Positions 23,801 to 30,989 of a stretch of 64,000 bases of DNA are shown piece after piece. The position numbers and the translations under genes are program-made. The stretch covers positions 22,565,686 through 22,629,685 of the forward strand of contig OZ022261.1 of assembly GCA_963978905.1 (NCBI GenBank). Reading direction: 5' to 3'. Source of the stretch: Trichostrongylus colubriformis (lineage: Eukaryota; Nematoda; Chromadorea; Rhabditida; Trichostrongylidae). Position 1 is the first letter of the stretch, and the number at the start of each line of letters is the position of its first letter. The notes under the pieces were generated by a model that ran no database searches, was not told the origin of the DNA, and saw nothing but the letters and a program-made list of their open reading frames with translations.

Positions 23801-24284
23801 AAATTCACCAATCGGGAGGACGTCGAATTAGCTGTCAACAACTTCTTGAAGTCGAAGCCTCCGGAGTTCTTTGCTAATATTTTTTTGATCTCGATGGCAG
23901 ACGAGGAAGATTGTCGGGTGTGCCAATCTTTGCCTTCAGCTTCCGTCATTTCCAAACCTCATAAATATTAGGCAATCGAAAGAATCGAAAAACAGATGGT
24001 ACGTTTTGTAGGGCAGAGAAAGCTCTGTCAAAAACATATATAAGCATTGTCGAAAAATTAAGGGTAAATCTGAAAAATAGAGAACAAAAACCGCGGGAAC
24101 TTATTCTTCAACCCAATACGATATAATGAGGATACTCTCACATAGGTTGCTTCGATCTCCTTTTACGGGGAGCAGCCTGCTCACTCATACAAACATAGCC
24201 ATCTACAAAGCACTGAGAGTGATCTTCATGTGCAGAAGCATACCATACTTTTGAGCATCTGCGTCTTTCGTTTTCCCCAGACAT
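8877..24284 (-). CDS. kqt: KCNQ (KQT)-type voltage-gated potassium channel, 14 exons
   Basis: Exons on the minus strand: 24,284-24,142; 20,099-19,972; 19,919-19,815; 19,590-19,460; 18,742-18,669; 16,157-15,933; 15,072-14,966; 14,775-14,691; 12,400-12,314; 12,087-11,985; 11,887-11,814; 10,944-10,745; 10,564-10,392; 9,059-8,877. Together 1,818 nt, 605 residues plus TAA, all phases matching; exons 11 and 12 are the weakest. The order fits the family: S1 in exon 2, S2 with FFICEF in exon 3, S3 with SLVD in exon 4, end of S4 (ILRLFHMDRQ) in exon 5, S5 and pore helix in exon 6, YGDIVPEKW and S6 in exon 7, helix A (ASVIQF) in exon 8, helix B (RQYAKKF) in exon 13 and the GKP-plus-coiled-coil tetramer domain in exon 14. 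Expected role: plasma-membrane K+ channel subunit. Oddities: Asp163 replaces the first S4 arginine, the filter would read TENSYGD, and the exon 6/7 intron starts with CT. The long turret carries an NSS glycosylation motif. Introns are full of transposons. Confidence 0.87.
9286..9750. mobile_element. TTAA-flanked MITE, family R1 copy 1
   Basis: Starts TTAAAGACACCAGAAGG and ends CTTCCGGTTCCTTTAA, an imperfect terminal inverted repeat bounded by TTAA. No coding capacity. It lies in the last intron of the KCNQ-like gene and abuts copy 2 so that one TTAA is shared. TTAA target duplication is typical of piggyBac-type transposases; that assignment is inference. Confidence 0.65.
9748..10213. mobile_element. 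TTAA-flanked MITE, family R1 copy 2
   Basis: Direct neighbour of copy 1, same orientation, about 90 percent alike by eye over most of its length. Begins TTTAAAGACACCGTAAGG and ends CTTCCGGTTCCTTTAAG. The pair forms a head-to-tail tandem of one element. Confidence 0.65.
11230..11610. repeat. Diverged inverted-repeat family R3, copy 2
   Basis: Same block order as the copy near 2,020-2,400: a GATCGTGATAA block, CGCTTTTTCAATG, CATCACTTCTTCTGAA and an ACCCGGTGCCTCTAAGA end. It lies in the intron between exons 11 and 12 of the KCNQ-like gene. Non-coding, boundaries approximate. Confidence 0.45.
12539..13092. mobile_element. MITE family R2, copy 1
   Basis: Left end TTCAAAGGCAGCATTAGCGA and right end reading, on the other strand, ATTAAAGGCAGCGATAGG, so the ends are short inverted repeats next to a TTAA-like target. 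Related copies are at 50,910-51,455 and, inverted, 53,820-54,376. A frame on the minus strand is partly shared by copies (LIVANQ.SRRLEAGS) but is broken and has no known domain. It lies in the KCNQ intron between exons 8 and 9. Confidence 0.6.
15499..15722. mobile_element. Short inverted-repeat element (MITE), family R6 copy 2
   Basis: Begins GTGTACCCTTATGTCAGC and ends with the reverse complement (GAAATCCTGACATTAGAGTA). The core differs strongly from copy 1 at 4,414-4,644 while the ends are kept. Located in the KCNQ intron between exons 6 and 7, the intron whose donor site is non-canonical. Confidence 0.65.
16305..17150 (+). repeat. Dispersed repeat family R4, copy 1
   Basis: Starts with two G-runs (about 16,341-16,355 and 16,376-16,388), each followed by GTCGTA, then GGGTTTGAACCTGG, which resembles a tRNA B-box. 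The whole block reappears inverted at about 51,630-52,360 with recognisable similarity throughout. It is non-coding and may be a tRNA-derived retroelement, but no A-box or tail was identified with confidence. Lies in the KCNQ intron between exons 5 and 6. Confidence 0.55.
17470..17690 (+). mobile_element. tRNA-derived SINE, family S1 copy 1
   Basis: Contains an A-box-like TGGTTAGAGCGC and, about 40 bp later, GGGTTCGAATCTTG, a good RNA polymerase III B-box. A shared 3' body (GTCTGGGGAAAGGAGATTCC) follows. The same sequence occurs on the other strand at 39,294-39,455 and 30,030-30,086, where the BEL element split it. This copy shows what the uninterrupted target looks like. Confidence 0.65.
17786..17966 (+). 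mobile_element. tRNA-derived SINE, family S2
   Basis: Head resembles a tRNA (GGTGGTGTAGTGACAGG; B-box-like GGGATCAAATCCCG), followed by a body with CCTCCGGGGTCAGTAAA and GGTACCAGACTCGTCTGGGA. From memory this body type is common in hookworm and related nematode genomes; I could not check it. It ends at a perfect palindrome at 17,967. Confidence 0.6.
17967..18027. repeat. Perfect 61-nt palindrome
   Basis: Thirty bases starting TGGCATTAATCAATCCC are followed, after a single central G, by their exact reverse complement. It joins directly onto the end of the preceding SINE body. It could form a very stable hairpin. Confidence 0.9.
18828..19295. mobile_element. TTAA-flanked MITE, family R1 copy 3 (inverted)
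   Basis: Reverse-orientation relative of the pair at 9,286-10,213. Starts TTAAAGGAGCCGGAAGGGG and ends TTCCGGTGTCCTTGAA, so one flank has drifted from TTAA to TTGA. It lies in the KCNQ intron between the S3 exon and the S4 exon. Confidence 0.6.
20335..20535 (-). repeat. Outer inverted repeat, left arm
   Basis: Read on the minus strand this matches 23,874-24,055 on the plus strand at roughly 80-85 percent by eye. Both arms include an open stretch encoding SMADEEDD/SMADEEDC. Together they bracket the tRNA-like sequence, the foldback element and the mariner. All lie in intron 1 of the KCNQ-like gene. Confidence 0.65.
20793..20866 (-). other. tRNA-like sequence (probable SINE head or tRNA relic)
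   Basis: On the minus strand GGTGTCG and CGGCACC can form an acceptor stem, GTGT/GCAC a D-stem, and GCGGG/CCCGT a T-stem around the loop TCCGAGT, a good B-box. The anticodon loop would be CCGGAAA, with C instead of the near-invariant U at position 33. One extra base lies before the 3' acceptor strand. It looks like a decayed tRNA or SINE head, not a working tRNA gene. Confidence 0.45.
20893..22650. mobile_element. Foldback element with about 0.75 kb inverted arms
   Basis: The left arm, about 20,893-21,720, is the reverse complement of the right arm, about 21,885-22,650, starting outside with GGTATATTTACCATAGC and its complement. Arms are about 90-95 percent alike by eye with small indels, around a spacer of about 160 bp. 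No transposase frame is visible, so mobility would depend on another element. The left arm carries an extra hairpin of about 54 bp at 20,911-20,964. It lies in intron 1 of the KCNQ-like gene. Confidence 0.85.
22751..23877 (+). mobile_element. Mariner element lacking its right end
   Basis: Left terminal repeat TTAGCTTGTCCGAAAAGTAA follows TA at 22,749-22,750. The transposase frame is open through all three catalytic positions. Similarity stops right after PPEFF near 23,877, where the outer inverted-repeat sequence begins, so the C-terminus and right terminal repeat are missing. The copy could not be cut out by itself. Confidence 0.85.
22928..23971 (+). CDS. Mariner transposase with replaced C-terminus
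   Basis: 347 codons from the ATG at 22,928 (MDEKKKLYRAALL). The frame is also open upstream to 22,661, but that part is foreign to the family. The order is an N-terminal helix-turn-helix pair (RATCFRWYGKF; TVRELATSSGVPKSTV), a linker, then the DDE core: MDEKYCVYDN with the first Asp, LLLMDNARPH with the second, and YSLDLAPSDFH with the third, 34 residues later, the DD34D signature of mariner. Compared with a usual length near 345, the last part after PPEFF is not transposase; it reads into the outer inverted repeat and ends at 23,971. Catalytic residues look intact, but the missing C-terminus and missing right repeat make activity doubtful. Confidence 0.85.
   Translation: MDEKKKLYRAALLLHYRSGKSADEAHRLLLEEMKDQAPSRATCFRWYGKFDKGGKCLEDCSRSGRPLTRKKQLILAICEERPNVTVRELATSSGVPKSTVHDVLRASGKVAKLPRVLPHALSSHDKKKRVEVCTSLLSRHRTLSWIDSIVTMDEKYCVYDNTVRRKHWVDFDELPKPQPKHPDHDKKELLSFWWDIKGPVFWELVPTGSMVDSEKFCTQLERVAEILRSRRRGRGKILLLMDNARPHTSKRTQSKLSELEIDFVPHPPYSLDLAPSDFHILRSLQSSFAGKKFTNREDVELAVNNFLKSKPPEFFANIFLISMADEEDCRVCQSLPSASVISKPHKY
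23874..24055 (+). repeat. Outer inverted repeat, right arm
   Basis: Partner of the arm at 20,335-20,535. It directly follows the broken mariner transposase and ends just before exon 1 of the KCNQ-like gene (24,142). The sequence encodes SMADEEDC in the mariner frame and keeps a CCTCATAAATAT block in both arms. Confidence 0.65.
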
Positions 24285-27200
24285 GCTCACCACACAATCC
24301 AGCCTCCAGAAATCCGCCAACTATATGATCCCGCCTCTAGGAGAATCTACACCTTTAGCCTTTGGCGAGCGTTAGCCGATTCCAAGAAGGTCATCGCCCC
24401 ATGCGTATCAGTTTACCTCGCGCTGTGATTATTGTGAATAAGGCCAATCCGCAACGGACCACCAAAGGACGTGTCGTACACGGTAGAAATCGCGTGGCCG
24501 TGAGCAGTTGGGTCTTCCTGAAACATACCCCAACATTCTTTGCCTTTCTACCGTGGCTGGAACCCCTTCGATTATCGCCTTCAGACATGAAGCATACAGG
24601 ACCTACGACTGAGATCATCAGAGGGCTGCAAATTCTACGATACTATAGCGCGACAGATAACGTGGGTGCGTGAAATTATTTGGCTATTACAAATAGATAG
24701 AACGTTTCTACTCCTGCCGCCATGGGCCTCACTCAAAACACACCGCAATCTAGAAGAACACACCGAAATGATACCATGTGCTGTTTGCACTCAGCGGATG
24801 ATCAAGAAAATAATAGATGCGGAACCGAAGGCGGCGAATGTAACGAACTCGACCGCTTAGCTGAAATAGGAAGCGTATTCAGGATCATGAGGTATACAAG
24901 CTATTGTTACCTGTAGAGTGTCACGCCTGCAAGTGGGTCTCTTTTTGAAGTCGAACTTCTCATCCAATGATGACATTGTCATCTTTGTTGTACTCACTGG
25001 AACATTCCCACTCATATTTCAATTAGGAAATGTAAATCTATTGTCATTTGACTGTACAGTATAGTAAATTTTGCATATCCAATTATGGAGTGTAAAAATC
25101 TCCCTCTCATATCGCTACACGTGCCTGCAAAGCAAACCCCAGTAGCTGCAGTACGCATATTGTTTTGATGGCTCATGGTGTGGTGGGTGACTTTGTGCAG
25201 AGCCGCCACATACCTTGGAGCATCTCGGGTTATGACTGCAATCAACCCCTTTCTTTAGCGATTCTCAACTCACTTCTTCGCAATGTTTACAGTGTGATAA
25301 GAGAGGATGAAAACGAGTGAATCTATGCATTGAATCCACACAACCATCGACTGATACTGAGGCATGCACTCAACCCCACTTTAGGTGTGGCAAAGAGATT
25401 GTTTGAGGCTTCAACCGCGTAACTTTTCCGGAAAGGTATACATGGCTCACCTCTCAACTCAAGATCTGAGGATTCTCCTCGAACCGCCGAATTCCACCCC
25501 CCCCCCCCAAAGAAAATTTTGAAAACAAGCAAAATTTTGGATTGTGAAAACTTAAGCCCATTACTGGAAGTTTCGCCAGAAATCCTTTTAGCACGACACA
25601 ACTATTCCAACTAATTTCTGACCACTGTATCTAACCGAAATACAGAGAAGAGGACCACATTCCAGTCAGATGAACAATGTTTGTATTCTCTCTGTTCACC
25701 TTTTTGCCTTGTAAATACATAAAAACGACTGACTTGTGAAAGAAAAACTAGACACTCGGAGCTGTCGTCCTCTCGATGAATGAGAAAGATCAATAACGAT
25801 TTGTAATCGCTATCGTGGGGATTTTATTTGAAAAGTGTTCGCGATAAGCGCCCGGGAAAGTTTATGCAGAAACGTTGACTCACAAAGTTCGGGCCGGACT
25901 ACCGATGTAAGAGATTCTTCGCACTGATGGAGCTGGTTTGATGAATAACGAAGCAACCAATTCGATTAATCACATCGATCAATAACTGATTCAATCACCA
26001 CCGAATAGCTAATGAGGAGAGCTATTGTGAACGTTATTGCGAGCGGTGTTTAGCAATCACGAATGATGACAACGACGGGTTAATGATGCTTCTAGAACTC
26101 ATTTATATCGCTATTGAAATAATCAGAAATGATGAGGATGACTGTTCACATTTATCAGAAGTTGTACAAAAGTCAGCAAGCAGTTGTAACAGAATTCCGA
26201 AGGAATTCTAGTAATCATAGAGTCGAGCTCACACGTACAGGTATTATAACGGATTGAAGGGTTCAGTTTGTTTACGACCCCTGAATAATATTTGTGTAAC
26301 CTAACGTTTCGGTGATTCAGTTTTTGATCCACACTGTAAGGAAAATGAAACAACAAACGGAGTTTAAATTCCTCTATAATGGGATATACTGGGCACTGTG
26401 AGATGCACTTTGCCTACATAGTCCTGATTACCGTACCATACTCGTAGAGATCTCTATAGTTGAGGTCTACATTGCCGAGGAACAGCACACCTCTATGTAC
26501 TATTCACTGATGTAGCTCGTTTGAGACGGTTTCAGCTTTCTTAATTTTGCGTTATACCACCATTTAATTCGTGCTGCTGTTAGCGTCGCAAACACTTGTG
26601 CACAAGGGCAACTGGACCTCGCTGGTCTGACCATCATGCTAGGTGTGAAATTGTCAGTATTTATCAAGGATACAGCTAGGGATAAGGAGAAATGAGTATT
26701 GAGAAGACATATTCTCTGTAAACGAGCAAATGACTCACGGAGAAGTTGTCTATGAAGAAACTCGTATAGAGAAGTCGCTTTGGGGTCTTTTACGCGATCT
26801 CTTTGCGCCATTTAGTTGCCTCGTATTCGGTTCCTGCGAGTAGAGGGAGGGGAACACCCACCCTTTCGTTGTCTGCTTCTATTCCTCAGCGGATATTCCT
26901 GCAGAAGGCATGAGGACTTTTGGACAACTGTTTCTCGGGTTTTGAACCGCGTCTCATTCCTTTCTTTCTCTACTGTTGCATTAAGATCACCCGACGTCCT
27001 ATTCCATAATCGTTCCCCACAGCCAAAATTATTCCTAATGGTATCTTCAAGGCGCTACGAGGTGCTAGAAGTCACAGAGTGTTATGGGGTCTTACGGTGG
27101 TTAATATTGTACCAGTTGGGCTGGCGCACACAACTGCGCGCGTCACACATCTAAGCATACTAATTGCGCTTGATCGATCTCGATCGATCAGTATCATCAC

Positions 27201-27320
27201 TCGAACAGTTTCAGAAACGGGGAATCGGCGAAAACGGAAAAGGGAAACAAAAGTCCTTCCGTCAATCTCGTCCTTATATCACTTCAGGAATTGAGAGCCC
27301 CAGCTTTGCTGCGACGCGAG

Positions 27321-27905
27321 ATATCAATTCCTCGCCATTCGCCTTTCAAAGCTCCTTATGAGCCCTTATCAGTTGCTATCACTTCCGTTCCCTCAATACC
27401 GACGTCCCCTTACCACTCCCTATATATCACCTTAAAAATTCAGGGTCCCAGTAACATATGAATTTCCATCATTCACCTTTCGAGGTTCCTTATCAGCCTT
27501 CACCAGTTGCTATCACGCCCGCTCCCTCACCACTGATGTCTCCCTAACACTCCCTATGTATCACTTTAAAAATTCAGAGTCCCAGCTTTGCAGCGACGTG
27601 ACATATGAATTTCTATCATTCACCTTTCGAGGTTCCTTATGAGCCCTTATCAGATGCTATCGCTTCCGTTCCCTCAATACCGACGTCCCCTTACCACTCC
27701 GTATATATCACCTTTAAAATTCAAGGTCTCAGCTTTGCAGCAACGTGACATATGAATTTCCATCAATCACCTTTCGAGGTTCCTTATCAGCCTTTATCAG
27801 TTGCTATCACGCCCGTTCCCTCACCACTGATGTCTCCTTACCACTCCCTATGTATCATCTTCAAAAATTCTGAGTCCCACCTCTACTGCGACGCGAGGTA
27901 CGAAT
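27321..27905. repeat. Tandem array, about 147-bp units in alternating A-B-A-B order
   Basis: Four units start near 27,321, 27,456, 27,603 and 27,750, each opening with ATATGAATTTCCATCA or a variant. Units 1 and 3 share GTTCCCTCAATACCGACGTC; units 2 and 4 share TTCCCTCACCACTGATGTCT. The period is 147 bp except for a 12-bp loss between units 1 and 2. This is a dimeric higher-order pattern. No coding function seen. Confidence 0.8.
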
Positions 27906-28280
27906 TTCGTGACAGACTGAGTGGGGGACGGACAGACGAAGTGTCTATAATAGTAGAGATGCTTGTAAGTAATCAGCAATTAAAAGAAAACCTTTTTCCA
28001 CGGAATAAAGTGCTGGGCAGAAAGTGTTAGGGTGATAGATGTATGTATATAGTTCAAAGGTCCAAGTCACCTGGAGAAAAACATCGTCTGGTTATATTCC
28101 TGTTCGATCAGCTCAGCTTCACCTTTTTTTGAAATTAGTCATACTCAAGCTTTCCCGTTCTGGAAAAAATACCAGCTTCCATGAGGATTTGACTTGATCA
28201 AAATGTGACAGACAGCTGCAGCGGACTGAAGAATCTTTACCAACTTTTGACCTGAATTTTCCTCCTGAGAAAAAAAGATT

Positions 28281-28330
28281 TCTTATCATTGTTTGTCACC
28301 TCTGATCTTATCATTGTTTGTCACCTCTGA
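28281..28330. repeat. 25-bp direct tandem duplication
   Basis: Two exact copies in a row of a 25-base unit beginning TCTTATCATTGTTTGTCACC. Short local duplication without other context. Confidence 0.85.
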
Positions 28331-29209
28331 GCTCATGTATAATATTAATCGGAGTTTGAAGATACATTAGAGAAAAAGTTATGATTTTTGCTTCTTCGCC
28401 TCGTACTCATGCGGATCACTGTGTTTCCAGTCAATGCCTGAGGCTTACGAGATAAGGAGGTAGGGAACGGTGGCACTTGTCACCAGCATGCTCTAAAAGT
28501 AAACAAAGAACAAAGATTAGTGACATCTTATAACATTTCAAAACTTTATAACACCTCATACCACCTTGATAATTGGCATATACCTAGCAGACTTCCGAGG
28601 CTAACGCGATCAGTTGATTCACTCCTACACAAATGCTTGTGATGCTAACAGCAATACGAATAATGTAGGTGGTGCAAATCAATATTCAGAAGAAAAAGGT
28701 CATCTGAACTCTAACTGTAAACTGTGGAAATATGCTGTTACACCGGAGACGTAAACCACTGAATTTGATTGTACAAGTAGACTGGCCACGTACATAGTTA
28801 GTCTCCTCTCGATGGCCGCTCGTGTTCCATGACATGCGTGACGAGTTCCAGTCTTCCACATTCCTGTTAATCTCAACTTTTCTTTGTGTTGTTGTGAAAA
28901 GCGTGCATCATAGAACAACATAAAAATGAAACACTATCATAGTGGTGTATCACCACCTATATGCGTGTAGTGGATTTATATGATGGATATTACTACCCAT
29001 TTCAGGGTGTTCTGTTGTCACTGCAATTTTCTTGGAGAGAGTGGAAAGCTATGCAAACTGCCATGTTGCTTAATACCTCACCTGAGTTTGAGATGGCAGT
29101 GTACACAATTTGTGCACTTAATGGAGGACAGGTATAACAAGCTTATTCAGAAACACTATACCAGCTATCATTACCGTGGTGTCACGGCTAATTCATCTTG
29201 AAGGCGTAT

Positions 29210-30086
29210 TCCACACTCTCTAACAAGGAAGGCCCATCAGGTCTAGGTGAGCTTTTTCAGAACGGTTTTTTGCATTTTATAGAGTCACACACATGAAGCA
29301 AGAAACCGGTCTCAACTTCGGCTAAATGGTTTGGGGGCCCACAAAATAGTTGATGGTTCGATCCACAAATTTTTGCATTTTTCCAGTTTTCATCCATTTG
29401 TGCTCATGAGTGACCACACGTGCAAAATGTGTGCAAAATCAATTTTCATTCTACTAGATTTTTGCATTTTTCCAGTTTTCATCCATTTGTGCTTATGAGT
29501 GACCACACGTGCAAAATGTGTGCAAAATCAATTTTCATTCTACTACGGAACCGCTATCTTCACTATTTTGGCCTACTAATTGAATGATTTGTCTGCACCT
29601 TCCAACGCTCATAACAGGGAAACTAGGCGCTTTCCCGCAAAGCCTGTGTGATAATCATGCTCAGGGAGTCGAACTATCCTAGGTGACAAGTTTTCAGCCT
29701 AATCGTGAATTGGACCCAAACTCGAAAAAGTGGGCGAGAATTAGTAGTGCTATTGCCATAGTAAAGAGCACTCAATGAAAGGAGGTCGGTAGCCAATATA
29801 AGGAAATATTTGCTATGTCTTATCATCGCATGGTGTTGCTAGGTGCAGTTCACTTGGAGTGACAAGATTATAAGTTTCCGATCCGGCGCTCGGATACAGT
29901 AATCAAAACGAAACCGTAAAATTAAATGCAAAACATGCACACAATTTCTGCTTAAAGGCTTTCTCGAGGTTATTTTATGCCCAGATATAGCTAACTAACT
30001 TAGACACCATCAAATTGTTCCTTCGTTTGTATATAACGAGAAATTCGCTTCAATAGACTAAGCAATCACTCACGCGTGTTCGCCTA
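29210..30086. mobile_element. Inverted-repeat element R5, copy 1, left part (split by BEL insertion)
   Basis: Begins with a terminal repeat of about 115 bp containing AAGGAAGGCCCATCAGG and ACGGTTTTTTGC, matching in inverse the end at about 40,424-40,541. The body matches, inverted, 46,700-47,311 of copy 2. It includes an exact-length 89-bp tandem duplication at 29,369-29,546. Near 29,862 a second nested inverted repeat begins (CAAGATTATAAGTTTCCGAT), partnered at about 39,695-39,747. The final 55 bp are the 3' part of a SINE interrupted at 30,086. Confidence 0.7.
29369..29546. repeat. 89-bp tandem duplication inside R5
   Basis: Two neighbouring copies starting ATTTTTGCATTTTTCCAG, differing at a single visible position (CTCATGAG versus TTATGAG). 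The partner region in copy 2 near 47,060-47,140 has the unit once. Confidence 0.85.
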
Positions 30087-30301
30087 TGTGGTGGCTAGGC
30101 GGAAGGGTGGCGCCTTTTTTATAATCGAGAGATATTATCTCTCTTTTTGAATACAGTGGTGGTTCAGTGGACAAAGTTTTATCCTTATAGCGCCGAAGAA
30201 TATGTACCCTTACTCGGGTAGGACGTAACAGGTTATGAGTATCTTAGCCCCGCCCCTTATGGAGCGGGGGTAACCGCGGGTTCTGGCCACAAGCCAGAAC
30301 A
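30087..30301 (-). repeat. 3' LTR of BEL element
   Basis: 215 bp, no difference seen from the 5' LTR. Contains an inner palindrome GAGAGATATTATCTCTC and a terminal hairpin (GTTCTGGC, 5-nt loop, GCCAGAAC). Confidence 0.95.
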
Positions 30302-30309
30302 CTCCCGCC
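30302..30309 (-). promoter_or_regulatory. Candidate polypurine tract
   Basis: Minus strand GGCGGGAG directly next to the 3' LTR, the expected place for the plus-strand primer of reverse transcription. It is short, so this rests mainly on position. Confidence 0.5.
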
Positions 30310-30392
30310 GGCCACAAACAAAACGATTTAAGCATTGAAATACACAATTTTTTTTTTATTTCTGCCGACGTCTTCTCCACCATGAATCCTCG

Positions 30393-30796
30393 TTAGCCAG
30401 GCCGCCGTCGCTTGAAGTTGTGCTGTCCTCGGTTGGCGCACAGTAGTACGTTGTGTGGTCTCCCACACGCCGCACACTGCACACCACAGTCGTCGCTTCC
30501 TTCATGTGCAGGTTTGAGACATCGGCCACAAAGGCCTAGTCTCGCTACCTGCATGCTCTTCGCAACCGCATCAGGGAAGCGGTTGCATCGCGACGTGTTG
30601 TGACCGTCGCGGTTTTCAGCCAATGGACAGAAAATACAGGACGCGGCTCCGACCGTTTTAATAGTTCCTCGACAGCAGACTCGAGGATGTGGAGGCGACC
30701 TACCACGTGCCCAATAGCGGCAAGGATGTCGGCGTTGGACGGAGAATTGGTGGATTCGGTTTGTTCGAGCATTGCACTGACGTCTGACAGATCCAT
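30393..30796 (-). CDS. BEL element ORF3: gag-like protein with coiled segment and three zinc knuckles, in two frames
   Basis: Starts at ATG 30,796 (MDLSDVSAMLEQ) with a leucine-rich helical stretch (HVVGRLHILESAVEELLKR). The reading then must move by -1 near 30,630 to continue into CIFC...GHNTSRC, CGRCLKPAHEGSDDC and CAACGRPHNVLLC, ending at 30,393. The spacing and order of the three knuckles parallel those in the element's own gag (CVFC..., CWKC..., CSNCG...), yet the residues differ, so it resembles the gag zinc region of another Pao family. A TATATAAG (30,821-30,828) lies about 25-32 nt before the ATG. Expected property is nucleic-acid binding. Either a one-base deletion broke it or a frameshift joins the halves; the sequence alone cannot tell. 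Confidence 0.6.
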
Positions 30797-30820
30797 GTGC
30801 TGATCATTGTCGGTGCTGTG

Positions 30821-30828
30821 CTTATATA
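30821..30828 (-). promoter_or_regulatory. TATA-like motif before BEL ORF3
   Basis: TATATAAG on the minus strand, 25-32 nt upstream of the ORF3 ATG. The distance would leave almost no leader, so independent transcription is only a possibility. Confidence 0.3.
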
Positions 30829-30989
30829 CAATTTTTGCTCAAAGAACATCCCCATAGGGGAAAATGTAAATAAACTATGCAGTATAAGTGTATGATATTT
30901 ACCCGTGAGGACCCCAGAGTGCCCACTATAAAACTTAAAAGGGAAAAATTTGTTCTGGAAGCCGGTGCGTCTTTCATCCAGCACAGCTG

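Larger units (their letters stand above)
24285..29209. other. Stretch without a recognised gene, upstream of the KCNQ-like gene
   Basis: Promoter and 5' UTR of the KCNQ-like gene should lie at its left end, but no clear motif is visible. A C-run is at about 25,497-25,508. About 26,860-27,100 resembles the R2/R3 repeat families. A minisatellite is at 27,321-27,905. A 25-bp unit is tandemly duplicated at 28,281-28,330. No frame here resembles a known protein. Confidence 0.4.

Noticed and set aside
27321..27905. CRISPR-like array
   Set aside because: Units are adjacent with no unique spacers and the genome is eukaryotic; it is a minisatellite.
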